Shown piece by piece: positions 9,817 through 18,047 of a stretch of DNA of 64,000 bases (position 1 is the stretch's first letter; each line of letters opens with the position of its first letter). The DNA lies in contig JAEZJM010000001.1 in assembly GCA_023415775.1 (NCBI GenBank), positions 1-64,000 of the forward strand, given 5' to 3'. The notes under the pieces were generated by a model. That model made no database searches, was not told the origin of the DNA, and worked only from the letters and a program-made list of their open reading frames with translations. The DNA is from Bacillota bacterium. Lineage in GTDB: Bacteria; Bacillota; Negativicutes; Sporomusales; UBA7701. The position numbers and the translations under genes are program-made.

Positions 9817-10688
9817 GGCTGCGCCTCCCCCAGCCCAAGCTGACGGCGGAGGTCGGCGGCGAACTGCCCCGCCATCACGCCTGCGACCGGCCCGGTCATG
9901 AATACGTGCCCGTCCGGCCGGATGTCGATGTCGATGACCCCCCCCGGCATGTGGACCTTGACCGCCGGCCCGGTGAGTCCCAGCCGGTGGGCGACGCTGG
10001 CCGCGGCGCAGCTGCTGCTCCCCGAGGCGAGGGTGTACCCGGCCCCCCGCTCCCATATCTCGATTTGGATATTGGCCTGGTCGACGACCTTGAGGAACTG
10101 GACGTTGGTCCGCCTGGGGAACAACGGATGGTTTTCGACCAAGGATCCAAGTTGCTCGGCCGTTTCCCGGGAAATATCGTCTATAAGGATGACGCAGTGG
10201 GGGTTGCCCATCGATACGCAATTGACGGCGTATTCGCCGGCGCCGATGGCGAGCTTCTCGCCGAGAATCTCGCGCGGCGGGCCGCCTGCCGGCAGGTCGG
10301 CGCTGTTGAAGCTGGCGGCGCCCATATCGACCTTGATGAGGCTGCCCGCTTCATCGAGAACCGCAACAGCGACCGCGCCGCCGGCGGTAACGAGCGTAAA
10401 CTCCTTGCTTTTTACATAGCCTGCTTCCACGAGGTAGCGGGAGAATATGCGGATGCCGTTGCCGCTCTTTTCCGCCTCGCTGCCGTCGGGGTTGAGAATC
10501 CTGAGACGCATCCTGCCGTCTCCCAGCAGCGGCCCGTAAAGGATGCCGTCCGAGCCGACGCCGAAATTGCGGTGGCAGATGAGGCGGATATTCTCTTCCG
10601 TCAGCGCTAGGCTGCTTTTGTTGGGGTCAACGACGATGTAATCGTTGCCGAGGGCGTGGTATTTGTAGAAATCGTCCGTCATATCCAT
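9813..10688 (-). CDS. DapF-fold protein lacking both catalytic cysteines
   Basis: A 291-residue protein of the diaminopimelate epimerase fold, with two mirrored alpha/beta domains. The opening FYKYHALGNDYIVVD and the GVGSDG motif near 43-48 are clear. However, the first catalytic cysteine (GNGxRC) is isoleucine 81 in SGNGIRIF, and the second (ACGTGA) is serine 223 in LASGSSSC, with only a shifted cysteine at 227. PLP-independent epimerisation needs both thiols, so true DAP epimerase activity is doubtful. It would usually be annotated dapF by similarity. It is coupled to a GNAT gene and follows a trans-sulfuration gene, suggesting a modified amino acid as substrate. A near-perfect Noc-binding site lies within it. 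Confidence 0.8.
   Translation of the reverse strand: MDMTDDFYKYHALGNDYIVVDPNKSSLALTEENIRLICHRNFGVGSDGILYGPLLGDGRMRLRILNPDGSEAEKSGNGIRIFSRYLVEAGYVKSKEFTLVTAGGAVAVAVLDEAGSLIKVDMGAASFNSADLPAGGPPREILGEKLAIGAGEYAVNCVSMGNPHCVILIDDISRETAEQLGSLVENHPLFPRRTNVQFLKVVDQANIQIEIWERGAGYTLASGSSSCAAASVAHRLGLTGPAVKVHMPGGVIDIDIRPDGHVFMTGPVAGVMAGQFAADLRRQLGLGEAQP
10162..10175. promoter_or_regulatory. Candidate Noc-binding site (13 of 14)
   Basis: GTTTCCCGGGAAAT inside the dapF-like gene matches the B. subtilis Noc-binding consensus ATTTCCCGGGAAAT at 13 of 14 positions. A perfect copy lies inside noc at 38565-38578. Such sites are scattered around the chromosome, often in coding sequence, and load Noc for nucleoid occlusion. 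Confidence 0.6.
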
Positions 10689-10706
10689 CCCTCCGAATTA
10701 TCTTGC

Positions 10707-11840
10707 TTATTTTCTCAACGCTTGCTCTAAATCTTCTATTATATCGTCAGGATGCTCTATCCCCGCCGAGAGCCTTATCAAACTAGGCGTAACTCCCATG
10801 CGCAGCTTTCGTTCGTGCGGCACCGAACCATGGGACATGACATCGGGCAGATTGACGAGCGTCTCAACGCCGCCCAGGCTGTCGCCGAGCACGCATATTT
10901 TTGTCCGCGACAAAAAGCCTCGGGCGAAATCGCCGTCGCCGAGGTCGAAGGCGACGACATTGCCGGTGCCCCGTGCCTGGCGGAAGTGGAGGTCGTGGCC
11001 GGGATGGTCGGCGAAGCCCAGATAGTAGACTTTTTCCACCTCCGGGCGAACGCGCAGCCATTCGGCGACAACACGGGCATTTTGCGCCTGGCGGTCCATG
11101 CGGACGCCGAGCGTCTTGAGGCCGCGCAGCAGCAGCCAGGAGTCCTGCGGACCGAGTACGCCGCCGGTAGCATTTTGAACGAAGTGCAGCTCCTCGGCCA
11201 GTTTTTCGTCCTTGACCACCACCACGCCGGCTAGTACGTCGCTGTGGCCGCCGATGAACTTGGTGGCGCTGTGGACGACGATATCCACCCCCAGGGCCAT
11301 CGGCTGCTGAAGGTACGGGGACATGAAAGTGTTGTCGGCGATGGCGAGCAGGCCCCGGTCGTGGGCGAGGGCGGCAACGGCGGCAATGTCGGTAACCATG
11401 AGGGTCGGGTTGGAGGGTGTCTCGATGATCAGCGCTTTGGTCGCCGGGGTGATAGCGGCGGCGATGTCCGTCAGGTCGCCGAATTCCACGTAGCTGGCCG
11501 ACAGCCCGAACCGTCCCAGCACCCGGTCGAGGACGCGGGAGGTGCCGCCGTAGAGGTTCTGGCTGGCGACGATATGGTCGCCGGCCTTGAAAAGGTGCAG
11601 CACAGCCGTCATCGCCGCCATGCCCGAGGCGAAGGCGAACCCGCGGCAGCCCCCCTCAAGCAGGGCCATCTGCTCCTCGAGCGCGTGGCGGGTGGGGTTG
11701 GCGCCCCGCGAATACTGGTAGCCGCCTTGTTGGCCGACGGTGTGCTGGCGGAAGGTGGACACCTGATAAATGGGCGTGCTCACCGACCCTGTACCCGGAT
11801 CGCCCTCGGCGCCGTGGATAAGCATAGTTTCAAGTTTCAC
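10707..11840 (-). CDS. Trans-sulfuration family PLP enzyme (cystathionine gamma-lyase/synthase or methionine gamma-lyase)
   Basis: A 377-residue Cys/Met-metabolism PLP enzyme. It has YSRGANPTRHALE near the N-terminus, the FASGMAAMTAVL and SQNLYGGT cofactor segments, IETPSNPTL, and the PLP lysine in HSATKFIGGHSDVLAG. The C-terminus ends with the family motif SLGGVETLVNLP and IRLSAGIEHPDDIIEDL. These features do not separate cystathionine gamma-synthase, gamma-lyase and methionine gamma-lyase. It is upstream of the dapF-like gene with a 19-base gap, and downstream of the LIV transporter genes on the same strand. Confidence 0.9.
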   Translation of the reverse strand: MKLETMLIHGAEGDPGTGSVSTPIYQVSTFRQHTVGQQGGYQYSRGANPTRHALEEQMALLEGGCRGFAFASGMAAMTAVLHLFKAGDHIVASQNLYGGTSRVLDRVLGRFGLSASYVEFGDLTDIAAAITPATKALIIETPSNPTLMVTDIAAVAALAHDRGLLAIADNTFMSPYLQQPMALGVDIVVHSATKFIGGHSDVLAGVVVVKDEKLAEELHFVQNATGGVLGPQDSWLLLRGLKTLGVRMDRQAQNARVVAEWLRVRPEVEKVYYLGFADHPGHDLHFRQARGTGNVVAFDLGDGDFARGFLSRTKICVLGDSLGGVETLVNLPDVMSHGSVPHERKLRMGVTPSLIRLSAGIEHPDDIIEDLEQALRK

Positions 11841-11866
11841 GCGAATCTCCCCCGTATTAGTTTCGC

Positions 11867-12574
11867 CTAGCTTTTTATGCCCAGGTACGCCTTGCGCACC
11901 AGGGGATCGGCGATCAGGTCGCTGCCCGCCCCAGTAAGCAGCACGCGCCCCGTCTCGAGAACGAAAGCGTCGTCAGCCATCTCCAGGGCCTGAAAAGCGT
12001 TCTGCTCGGCGAGCAGAATTGTGGTCCCCTGAGCCTTGATTTCGCGGACCGTCTTAAAAACGTTCTCCACGAGAAGGGGCGCAAGCCCCAGCGACGGTTC
12101 GTCGAGGAGCAGCAGCTTGGGCTGCGACATCAGCCCGCGGGCGATGGCGACCATCTGCTGCTCGCCGCCGGACAGCGTTCCTGCGTATTGCTTCAAACGG
12201 TCCCGCAGGATGGGGAACAAGGCGTACATCTTTTCCAGGTCGGCCTCGACGCCGTTTTTATCGCTGCGGAGAAACGCCCCCATGAGGAGGTTCTCCTTCA
12301 CCGTGAGGTTGGCGTACAGGCGACGCCGTTCGGGAACAAGGCAGATGCCCATGCCGAGCACTTCGTACGCTTTGGCTGGCAGCGGCTTCCCCTCGTAGGT
12401 TATCTGCCCGGAGGCGGGGGCCAGCAGGCCGGCCAGCGTCATCATCAGGGTCGATTTGCCCGCGCCGTTGGCGCCGATGACGGCCACGATACGGCTGGGC
12501 TGGACGGACAGGCTGACGTCGCGGAGGGCGTGTATCTGGCCGTACTTCACGTTGAGGCTACTGACTTCTAACAC
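11867..12574 (-). CDS. livF: Branched-chain amino acid ABC transporter ATP-binding protein LivF
   Basis: A 235-residue ABC ATPase with Walker A GANGAGKST, signature LSGGEQQM and Walker B LLLLDEPSLGLAP. The Q-loop and EHN-type ending of the LivF subgroup (ILLAEQNAFQALEMAD) are present. The GTG start at 12574 follows GGGAGGG and overlaps the end of livG by 17 bases. It is the last gene of a livKHMGF operon and pairs with LivG to power uptake of leucine, isoleucine, valine or related ligands. Confidence 0.93.
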   Translation of the reverse strand: MLEVSSLNVKYGQIHALRDVSLSVQPSRIVAVIGANGAGKSTLMMTLAGLLAPASGQITYEGKPLPAKAYEVLGMGICLVPERRRLYANLTVKENLLMGAFLRSDKNGVEADLEKMYALFPILRDRLKQYAGTLSGGEQQMVAIARGLMSQPKLLLLDEPSLGLAPLLVENVFKTVREIKAQGTTILLAEQNAFQALEMADDAFVLETGRVLLTGAGSDLIADPLVRKAYLGIKS

Positions 12575-13340
12575 GTTTGTATCCCTCCCCGAGGTAGGCT
12601 CTGAGCACATCAGGATTGGTCTGGATTTCGTCCGCCGAGCCTTCGGCCAGCTTGACGCCGAAGTCGAGGACGAAGATTCGCTCGCACAGCTCCATCACCA
12701 CGTCCATGTGATGCTCGATGAGCAGAATGGTCAGGATGTGGCGGGCGTGGAGTGTCTTCACTAGCCCGGCCAGTTCCAGCGATTCCTCGGGGTTCATGCC
12801 GGCGGCAGGTTCGTCTAGGAGCAGCAGCTTGGGCCTGAGGGCCAGGGCGCGGGCGATTTCGAGCTTGCGTTGCAAGCCGTATGGCAGGCTGTCGGCCCGC
12901 ACTTCCGCCTTGTCAGCCAGACCGACTTCCTCAAGGCGCTCCATCGCCAGGGCGCAGATTTCCTTCTCGCTGTTCTTCACCCGCGGCGAGCGTACCAGCG
13001 CTTCGCCGAGAGCGTAGTCAACCTCTTTGTCGACGGCGATGCGGACGTTGTCGAGCACCGTCAGGTTGCGGAACAGGCGGATGTTCTGGAAAGTGCGGGC
13101 AATGCCGTGCGCCACCACTTTATCGGGACGGATGGCGGTTATATCTTTTCCGGCAAAGGAGATGCTGCCAGCGGTGGGCGCGTATACGCCGGTTATGAGA
13201 TTGAAAACGGTCGTCTTGCCGGCGCCGTTGGGGCCGATAAGTCCGGCTACCTGTCCCGGGGCGACCGACAGGCTGATGTCTTTGCAGGCGACGATGCCGC
13301 CGAAGTTCTTTGTGACCCCTTTAAGCTCGAGCATGCTCAT
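12558..13340 (-). CDS. livG: Branched-chain amino acid ABC transporter ATP-binding protein LivG
   Basis: A 260-residue ABC ATPase with Walker [10 protein letters not shown], a signature in SLPYGLQRKLEIARAL (the LivG-type variant), Walker B LLLLDEPAAGMNPEE and the IEHHMDVVM switch. The ATG at 13340 follows GGAGGAGGGGCAGGAG and overlaps the livM stop as ATGA; an upstream extension of the frame is livM in another frame and is not used. Confidence 0.94.
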   Translation of the reverse strand: MSMLELKGVTKNFGGIVACKDISLSVAPGQVAGLIGPNGAGKTTVFNLITGVYAPTAGSISFAGKDITAIRPDKVVAHGIARTFQNIRLFRNLTVLDNVRIAVDKEVDYALGEALVRSPRVKNSEKEICALAMERLEEVGLADKAEVRADSLPYGLQRKLEIARALALRPKLLLLDEPAAGMNPEESLELAGLVKTLHARHILTILLIEHHMDVVMELCERIFVLDFGVKLAEGSADEIQTNPDVLRAYLGEGYKRVRSQ

Positions 13341-14221
13341 TCTCCTGCCCCTCCTCCGGCGGCGGCCGGTTTTCTGCGGAAGCAGCGGACACAGCTCTGC
13401 CAGGAAATCTCCCGGAAGCCGAACAGACCTTGGGGTCTGAAGACCATGATGGCCACAAGTAGGAAGCCGTAGGCCACCAGCCGCCACATGCTGGCCATCC
13501 TGAGCGCCTCAGGCACGGCGACGAACAGCACCGCGGCCACCGATGGTCCGGTGATGCTCCCCATCCCTCCGGCTACGACGCTGGCCGTGAGCTGGGTGGA
13601 GAGGGCGGCGGTGAACATGCCCGGCTGGATGAAGGAGACGTAGTGTGCGAAGAGGCCGCCGGCCAGCCCGGCGCAGCCGGCGCTGAACACCAGCGACCGC
13701 ATCCTGACCTGGAAGAGGTTGATGCCCATCATCTCGGCGGCGACGAAGTCCTCGCGCACAGCGATGGCCGCGCGCCCGTAGCGCGAATGGACGAAGTTGC
13801 GGGCCACCCACAGGACGAGGATGGTGAGGACTATGACGATGGGGAGGGTTGTCTCGCTGGCGATGCCGGGCAGTCCGCGGGCCCCCTGGGTAATGTCGAG
13901 ATTTTCCAGCAGCACCCGCACCGCTTCGCCGAAGCCGAGGGTGGCGATGGCGAAGTAGTCGCTGCGGAGCTTGGCTCGCAGCGTCGGATAGCCGATAATA
14001 ACGCCGACCAGCGACGACACGGCGATGCCGGCCGTAAGCGCCGCCCAGAAGTTAACGTCGTAGAAATAGGTCAATATGCCGGCCGTGTAGGCGCCAATGG
14101 CGAAAAAGGCGGCGTGGCCAAGGGAAAAGAGGCCGGTAAACCCGGTGAAAACGGCCAGCCCCACCGTGGCAATGACATAGATCAGGCTGAATGTTATTAT
14201 GCCGCTGACATATTCGAGCAT
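13337..14221 (-). CDS. livM: Branched-chain amino acid ABC permease LivM
   Basis: A 294-residue permease with about nine hydrophobic helices. The sequence GLFSLGHAAFFAIGAY near the N-terminus and ARNFVHSRYGRAAIAVREDFVAAEMMGIN mark the LivM subgroup and its cytoplasmic EAA-like coupling loop, and VFRPQGLFG closes the membrane part. A proline/alanine/glycine-rich tail (RRKPAAAGGGAGE) ends the protein. It is translationally coupled to livG by ATGA and follows livH by 6 bases. Confidence 0.93.
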   Translation of the reverse strand: MLEYVSGIITFSLIYVIATVGLAVFTGFTGLFSLGHAAFFAIGAYTAGILTYFYDVNFWAALTAGIAVSSLVGVIIGYPTLRAKLRSDYFAIATLGFGEAVRVLLENLDITQGARGLPGIASETTLPIVIVLTILVLWVARNFVHSRYGRAAIAVREDFVAAEMMGINLFQVRMRSLVFSAGCAGLAGGLFAHYVSFIQPGMFTAALSTQLTASVVAGGMGSITGPSVAAVLFVAVPEALRMASMWRLVAYGFLLVAIMVFRPQGLFGFREISWQSCVRCFRRKPAAAGGGAGE

Positions 14222-14227
14222 GGCAGG

Positions 14228-15100
14228 TTACACCTTTTCCTCGAGAAATTTGCCGAACAGGCCGGTCGGCAGCACCAGGAGCAGGATGACCAGCAGGGAG
14301 AAGCTGAAGACGTCGCGGACGACCGATGACACATAGGCGGACACGAAGGTTTCCAGCACCCCGAGGATTAGTCCGCCCACGACCGCCCCGGGCAGGCTGC
14401 CCAGACCGCCGATGACGGCGGCGATGTACGCCTTGTTTGTTATCCAGCCCATGGTGGGGTAGACCATGTACTTCATCCCCAGGAACATGCCGGAAATGCC
14501 GGCCAGCGCCCCCGCCAGCAGGAAGACCCAGCCGATGACCTTGTTAACGTTGACGCCGTTGAGCTGGCAGACCTGCATGTCGTATGACGCCGCCCGGATC
14601 GCGATGCCGGTTTTGCTGTTCTGCAGGAAGTAATGCAAGCCGTAGATGGCAACAGCCGAAAATACAATGGCGAATACGTCCAGAAGACCGATCGACACGC
14701 CGCCGAAGGAGACGTTCTGCTGGGTAAGAACTTCGGGGAAAGCATAAAAGCGCGAACCGATGGTCGCGTAAACGAGGTTTTCGAGGAAAATCGAAGTCCC
14801 CATGGCGCTGATCATGAAGTAGAGCGACGAGGCGTTGCGCTTGCGCAACGTACTGTATGCCAGACGCTCGTTGGCGAAGCAGAGCATGGCCGCCCCGACG
14901 ATAGAAATGAGAACGGACAGCGCCAGGGGGACGCCCATGTGCATCAAAACATAGTAACCGATATACGCGCCGAGCATGATGATCGACCCGTACGCGAAGT
15001 TGCTGAAGTTGAGGATGCTGAAAACCAGGGAGTAGCCCACCGCCATCAGGGCGTAGATACCGCCGATGGCGAGTCCGGTCACTAGCGTTTGGATGAACAT
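14228..15100 (-). CDS. livH: Branched-chain amino acid ABC permease LivH
   Basis: A 290-residue permease beginning with TGLAIGGIYALMAVGYSLVFSILNFSNFAYG, the standard LivH N-terminus, and containing the coupling loop SKTGIAIRAASYDMQVCQLNGVN. Helices span most of the length, with GGLGSLPGAVVGGLILGVLE near the C-terminus. The start follows AAGGAGCG. A terminator-like hairpin separates it from the binding-protein gene upstream. Confidence 0.93.
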   Translation of the reverse strand: MFIQTLVTGLAIGGIYALMAVGYSLVFSILNFSNFAYGSIIMLGAYIGYYVLMHMGVPLALSVLISIVGAAMLCFANERLAYSTLRKRNASSLYFMISAMGTSIFLENLVYATIGSRFYAFPEVLTQQNVSFGGVSIGLLDVFAIVFSAVAIYGLHYFLQNSKTGIAIRAASYDMQVCQLNGVNVNKVIGWVFLLAGALAGISGMFLGMKYMVYPTMGWITNKAYIAAVIGGLGSLPGAVVGGLILGVLETFVSAYVSSVVRDVFSFSLLVILLLVLPTGLFGKFLEEKV

Positions 15101-15140
15101 AGGCGCCCGCTCCTTAATATCGAGACTTGCCCAACGCAGG

Positions 15141-15183
15141 AAAAAAACAGGGACGGCGGGAGCCTTCCGGCCCGCACCGCCCC
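15141..15183 (-). terminator. Intra-operon terminator between livK and livH
   Basis: On the minus strand a GC-rich stem (GGGGCGGTGCGGG with CCCGCCGTCCC) is followed by TGTTTTTTT. It lies 11-53 bases past the livK stop. Partial termination here would give more binding protein than permease, a common arrangement for ABC uptake systems. Confidence 0.75.
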
Positions 15184-15193
15184 GCTTTCGCCG

Positions 15194-16354
15194 TTACTGG
15201 GTGACGAATTTGGCTTTGAAGATGAACTTGCCGCCTTTGACTTCCTGGATGACCGCCGGCTTGTTGAGCGGATCGTGGGTCTTGGGATCGATGGTCAGTT
15301 TGCCGCTCAGGACCGCCAGGTCCTTGGTTTTGGCAAGCTGCTCGGCGATTTTCGCCGGGTCGGTGCTATTGGTCTTCTGAATGGCGTCGATGACGGCGTA
15401 CAGCCCGTCAATAGCCATTACCGGGTTGGGCATGATCGGGTCGCTCTTGTATTTTTCCTTGTATTCCTTGATGAACGTCTGAATGTCCGGGTCGTCCAAG
15501 CTGGCAAGGTTCACGAAATAGGAACCTTCCACAGCCGAACCGCCGAGGGTGACGAGGTCGGGGCTGCCCCAGCCATCGCCGCCGAGGAATTTGGCCTTGA
15601 TGCCGAGGTCGGCGGCCTGTTTCATGACCAGGGCCGCTTCTTTCTGCATCGTCGGGATGAAGAGTACGTCAGGGTTGGAGCCTTTCACTTTGCCGAGGAT
15701 GGCGCGGAAGTCGAGCTCGCCCGAACGGAAGGCCTCGTTGCCGACGATCTTGCCGCCCTGTTTCTGGAACTCTTCGATGAAGTATTTGCCCAGCCATGCC
15801 GAGTAATCGGAGCCGACGTCATAGATGACCGCCGCAGTCTTGGCTTTTAGGTCCTTGACCGCGAATTGCGCGGCCACCGTGCCCTGGAAGGGGTCGATAA
15901 AGCAAGTGCGGAAAGCGTAAGCCCGTACCTTGCCAGTCTTATCATCCATCGTCACCTTGGGGTTTGTGGCGGTAGTGGCGATGAACGGCACCTTTGCCGG
16001 CTCGGTAACCGAGGTCATGGCGATGGCGACGCCGCTCTGCCCCGGGCCGATGATGGCGACGACTTTATCGCCGACGAGACGTTTGGTGACGTTGACCGCC
16101 TCGGTGGCGTCGGCGCGGGTGTCATAAGCGATCAGCTGCAGCTTCTTGCCCAGCACCCCGCCTTTGGCGTTGATCTTGGCAATTTCCATCTCAATGGCAT
16201 TCTTTTCAGACTGCCCCCACATCGAGCTGTCGCCGGTCAGCGCTACCGCCTGGCCGATCTTGATTACGTCCGCGCCGCCGGATGACCCGCCGCACCCGGC
16301 GACCACCGCGGCAAAGAGCACTGCCAAACCTAAAGCCAACCATTTCGTCCGCAT
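15194..16354 (-). CDS. livK: Branched-chain amino acid ABC transporter substrate-binding lipoprotein LivK
   Basis: A 386-residue type I periplasmic-binding-like lipoprotein. The signal sequence ends in the lipobox VAGC at about residue 21, so it is anchored outside the membrane. IKIGQAVALTGDSSMWGQSEKNAIEMEI and IIGPGQSGVAIAMTSV are typical of Leu/Ile/Val-binding proteins. The start follows AGGAGGG. The ligand could be a branched-chain amino acid or another amino acid/amide. It is first in livKHMGF. It differs considerably from the second binding protein at 60363-61535. Confidence 0.93.
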   Translation of the reverse strand: MRTKWLALGLAVLFAAVVAGCGGSSGGADVIKIGQAVALTGDSSMWGQSEKNAIEMEIAKINAKGGVLGKKLQLIAYDTRADATEAVNVTKRLVGDKVVAIIGPGQSGVAIAMTSVTEPAKVPFIATTATNPKVTMDDKTGKVRAYAFRTCFIDPFQGTVAAQFAVKDLKAKTAAVIYDVGSDYSAWLGKYFIEEFQKQGGKIVGNEAFRSGELDFRAILGKVKGSNPDVLFIPTMQKEAALVMKQAADLGIKAKFLGGDGWGSPDLVTLGGSAVEGSYFVNLASLDDPDIQTFIKEYKEKYKSDPIMPNPVMAIDGLYAVIDAIQKTNSTDPAKIAEQLAKTKDLAVLSGKLTIDPKTHDPLNKPAVIQEVKGGKFIFKAKFVTQ

Positions 16355-16548
16355 GATATCCCTCCTGCTTCTTTTCCGGTTAACCAGAACCCTTAAACCC
16401 CCTTCCTTGCCCCCCTCCAGTCAAACTATATTCCCTCCGCTGGTTAAACATCCGAAAAAATCCGTACATAATATAATTTTTCCTATAATCTCCAAATCCT
16501 CTTTACCGGCAGAATTTTCCGTCAATTACTTTCACTCTTTTCCGCCGG

Positions 16549-17412
16549 TCAGTGGATAGCTTTCTTCTTAATTCGTCCGCCGATAACTTCGTGGACATCC
16601 TGCACCGTCACAAACGCGTTTTCGTCTTTTTCGTAGATGATCGACTTCAGCTTGGCAATCTCCAGCCTGGTGACCACCGAGTAAAGGACTTTCTTGGGTT
16701 CGCCGGTGAAGCCGCCGGCGCCGTGTAGCACCGTCACGCCCCTGCCTAAGCGGGCAAGGAGGGTTTCGGCGATTTCGTCGGGGTTATCGGAGACGATTAT
16801 CACGCCTTTGGTCTCGTCGAGGCCCTCAATTGTTATGTCGATAACCTTGTAGGCGACGAAATAGGCGACCAGCGAGTACATCGCCTTGTCCCAGGAAAAA
16901 ACGAACCCGGCGCTGGCGAGAATGAACAGGTTCATAAACATAACCACTTCCCCGACCGAAAACCCGGTCCTTTTGTCGAGGATGATGGCGATAATCTCGG
17001 TGCCGTCGAGCGAACCGCCGTAGCGGATTATCAGGCCCACCCCGACACCGACGATAATGCCGCCGAATACGGCGGCGAGAAAAAGATCGTTCGTCAGTTC
17101 GGGAATGGGGTGAAAATAAGCCACCCAGCCGGCGAGAGACACCACTGCGAAGACCGTGGACAGTGCGAATGTTTTGCCGATCTGGTTGTAGCCGATATAC
17201 AAAAACGGCAGGTTGAGGACTACGATCAGTACGGCAAGCGGAATTTTGGTCAGGTGGCTGAGCAGGATCGAGATGCCGATGACGCCGCCGTCGATAATCT
17301 GGTTGGGCACGAGGAAAATTTCCAGCCCAACCGCCGCCAAAATTGAGCCGATAAAAATCATGACATATTTTTCGATCATGCGGAACATTATCTGACGTTT
17401 GGTCCGCGGCAT
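16549..17412 (-). CDS. YitT family membrane protein (DUF161/DUF2179)
   Basis: A 287-residue protein with five to six membrane helices in the first 190 residues (YitT/DUF161) and a C-terminal cytosolic DUF2179 domain (about 205-280, including TKGVIIVSDNPDEIAETLL and GRGVTVLHGAGGFTG). Family members are common in Firmicutes in several copies; their role is unknown. The ATG follows AAAGGGGTGG. Between it and the upstream carbonic anhydrase gene lies an 18-bp hairpin with no U-tract. Confidence 0.9.
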   Translation of the reverse strand: MPRTKRQIMFRMIEKYVMIFIGSILAAVGLEIFLVPNQIIDGGVIGISILLSHLTKIPLAVLIVVLNLPFLYIGYNQIGKTFALSTVFAVVSLAGWVAYFHPIPELTNDLFLAAVFGGIIVGVGVGLIIRYGGSLDGTEIIAIILDKRTGFSVGEVVMFMNLFILASAGFVFSWDKAMYSLVAYFVAYKVIDITIEGLDETKGVIIVSDNPDEIAETLLARLGRGVTVLHGAGGFTGEPKKVLYSVVTRLEIAKLKSIIYEKDENAFVTVQDVHEVIGGRIKKKAIH

Positions 17413-17433
17413 ATATCCACCCCTTTCTTGTCG

Positions 17434-17475
17434 GCAGCGGCGGAAGGGGTCTTAATAGACCCCGTCCGCCGCTGC
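17434..17475. repeat. Long inverted repeat between gamma carbonic anhydrase and YitT genes
   Basis: An 18-bp stem with one mismatch (GCAGCGGCGG..GGGGTC and its complement) and a six-base loop TTAATA. No U-tract follows on either strand, so it is not a standard intrinsic terminator. It could stabilise an mRNA 3' end or limit read-through. Confidence 0.7.
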
Positions 17476-17483
17476 GCGACAAG

Positions 17484-18029
17484 TTAGATGATCTTCTCCC
17501 CCTGGTACACTTCGCCGCCGGCATCGGGCATAATGCCATAACGCACGGTCCACAGCGTCTTGTACTTCACCGCCTGTGCATGGATGCGCGGCCACTCGTC
17601 GGGGATTGATTTTATCACCTTCGCCGGCAGCCCGACCACCAGCGAGTGTGGCGGGATTATCTGGTTCTCCCTGACCACCGCTCCGGCGGCGACGATGCTG
17701 CCTTTGCCGATGACCGCTCCGTTGAGGATTACCGCCCCCATGCCGATCAGGCAATGCTCCTCGACGGTAGCGGCGTGAATGACGCAGTTGTGGCCGATGG
17801 TTACGAAGTCGCCGATGATGGCCGGATAGTGGTCGGCGACATGAACGACGCTGTTATCCTGCACGTTGCTGTAGCGGCCGATCTCGATGCGGTTGACATC
17901 GCCGCGCACCACCGTGTTGAACCACACGCTGCCGAACTCATGGAGCGTCACTTTGCCGATCACTTTCGCCCCGTCGGCGATAAAGGCCTTGCTGTCAACG
18001 CTTGGTTTGTTGCCCTCAAATTCCGTCAT
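17484..18029 (-). CDS. Gamma-class carbonic anhydrase family protein (left-handed beta-helix)
   Basis: A 181-residue hexapeptide-repeat protein. The isoleucine/valine-rich repeats run from about residue 15 to 140. The three zinc-ligand positions are present as histidines 63 (VVHV), 80 (TIGHN) and 85 (VIHA), as in gamma carbonic anhydrases of the YrdA/CaiE/PaaY type. It would form a trimer with zinc at the interfaces. Activity in this subgroup is variable. It is followed by the YitT gene and preceded by the siroheme-protein gene at 18048, 18 bases away. Confidence 0.88.
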   Translation of the reverse strand: MTEFEGNKPSVDSKAFIADGAKVIGKVTLHEFGSVWFNTVVRGDVNRIEIGRYSNVQDNSVVHVADHYPAIIGDFVTIGHNCVIHAATVEEHCLIGMGAVILNGAVIGKGSIVAAGAVVRENQIIPPHSLVVGLPAKVIKSIPDEWPRIHAQAVKYKTLWTVRYGIMPDAGGEVYQGEKII

Positions 18030-18047
18030 AGCATGCCTCCCTGCCGC

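Noticed and set aside
11834..11849. parS-like sequence (AGTTTCACGCGAATCT)
   Set aside because: Only 12 of 16 positions match and the central palindrome is broken, unlike the two sites at parB.
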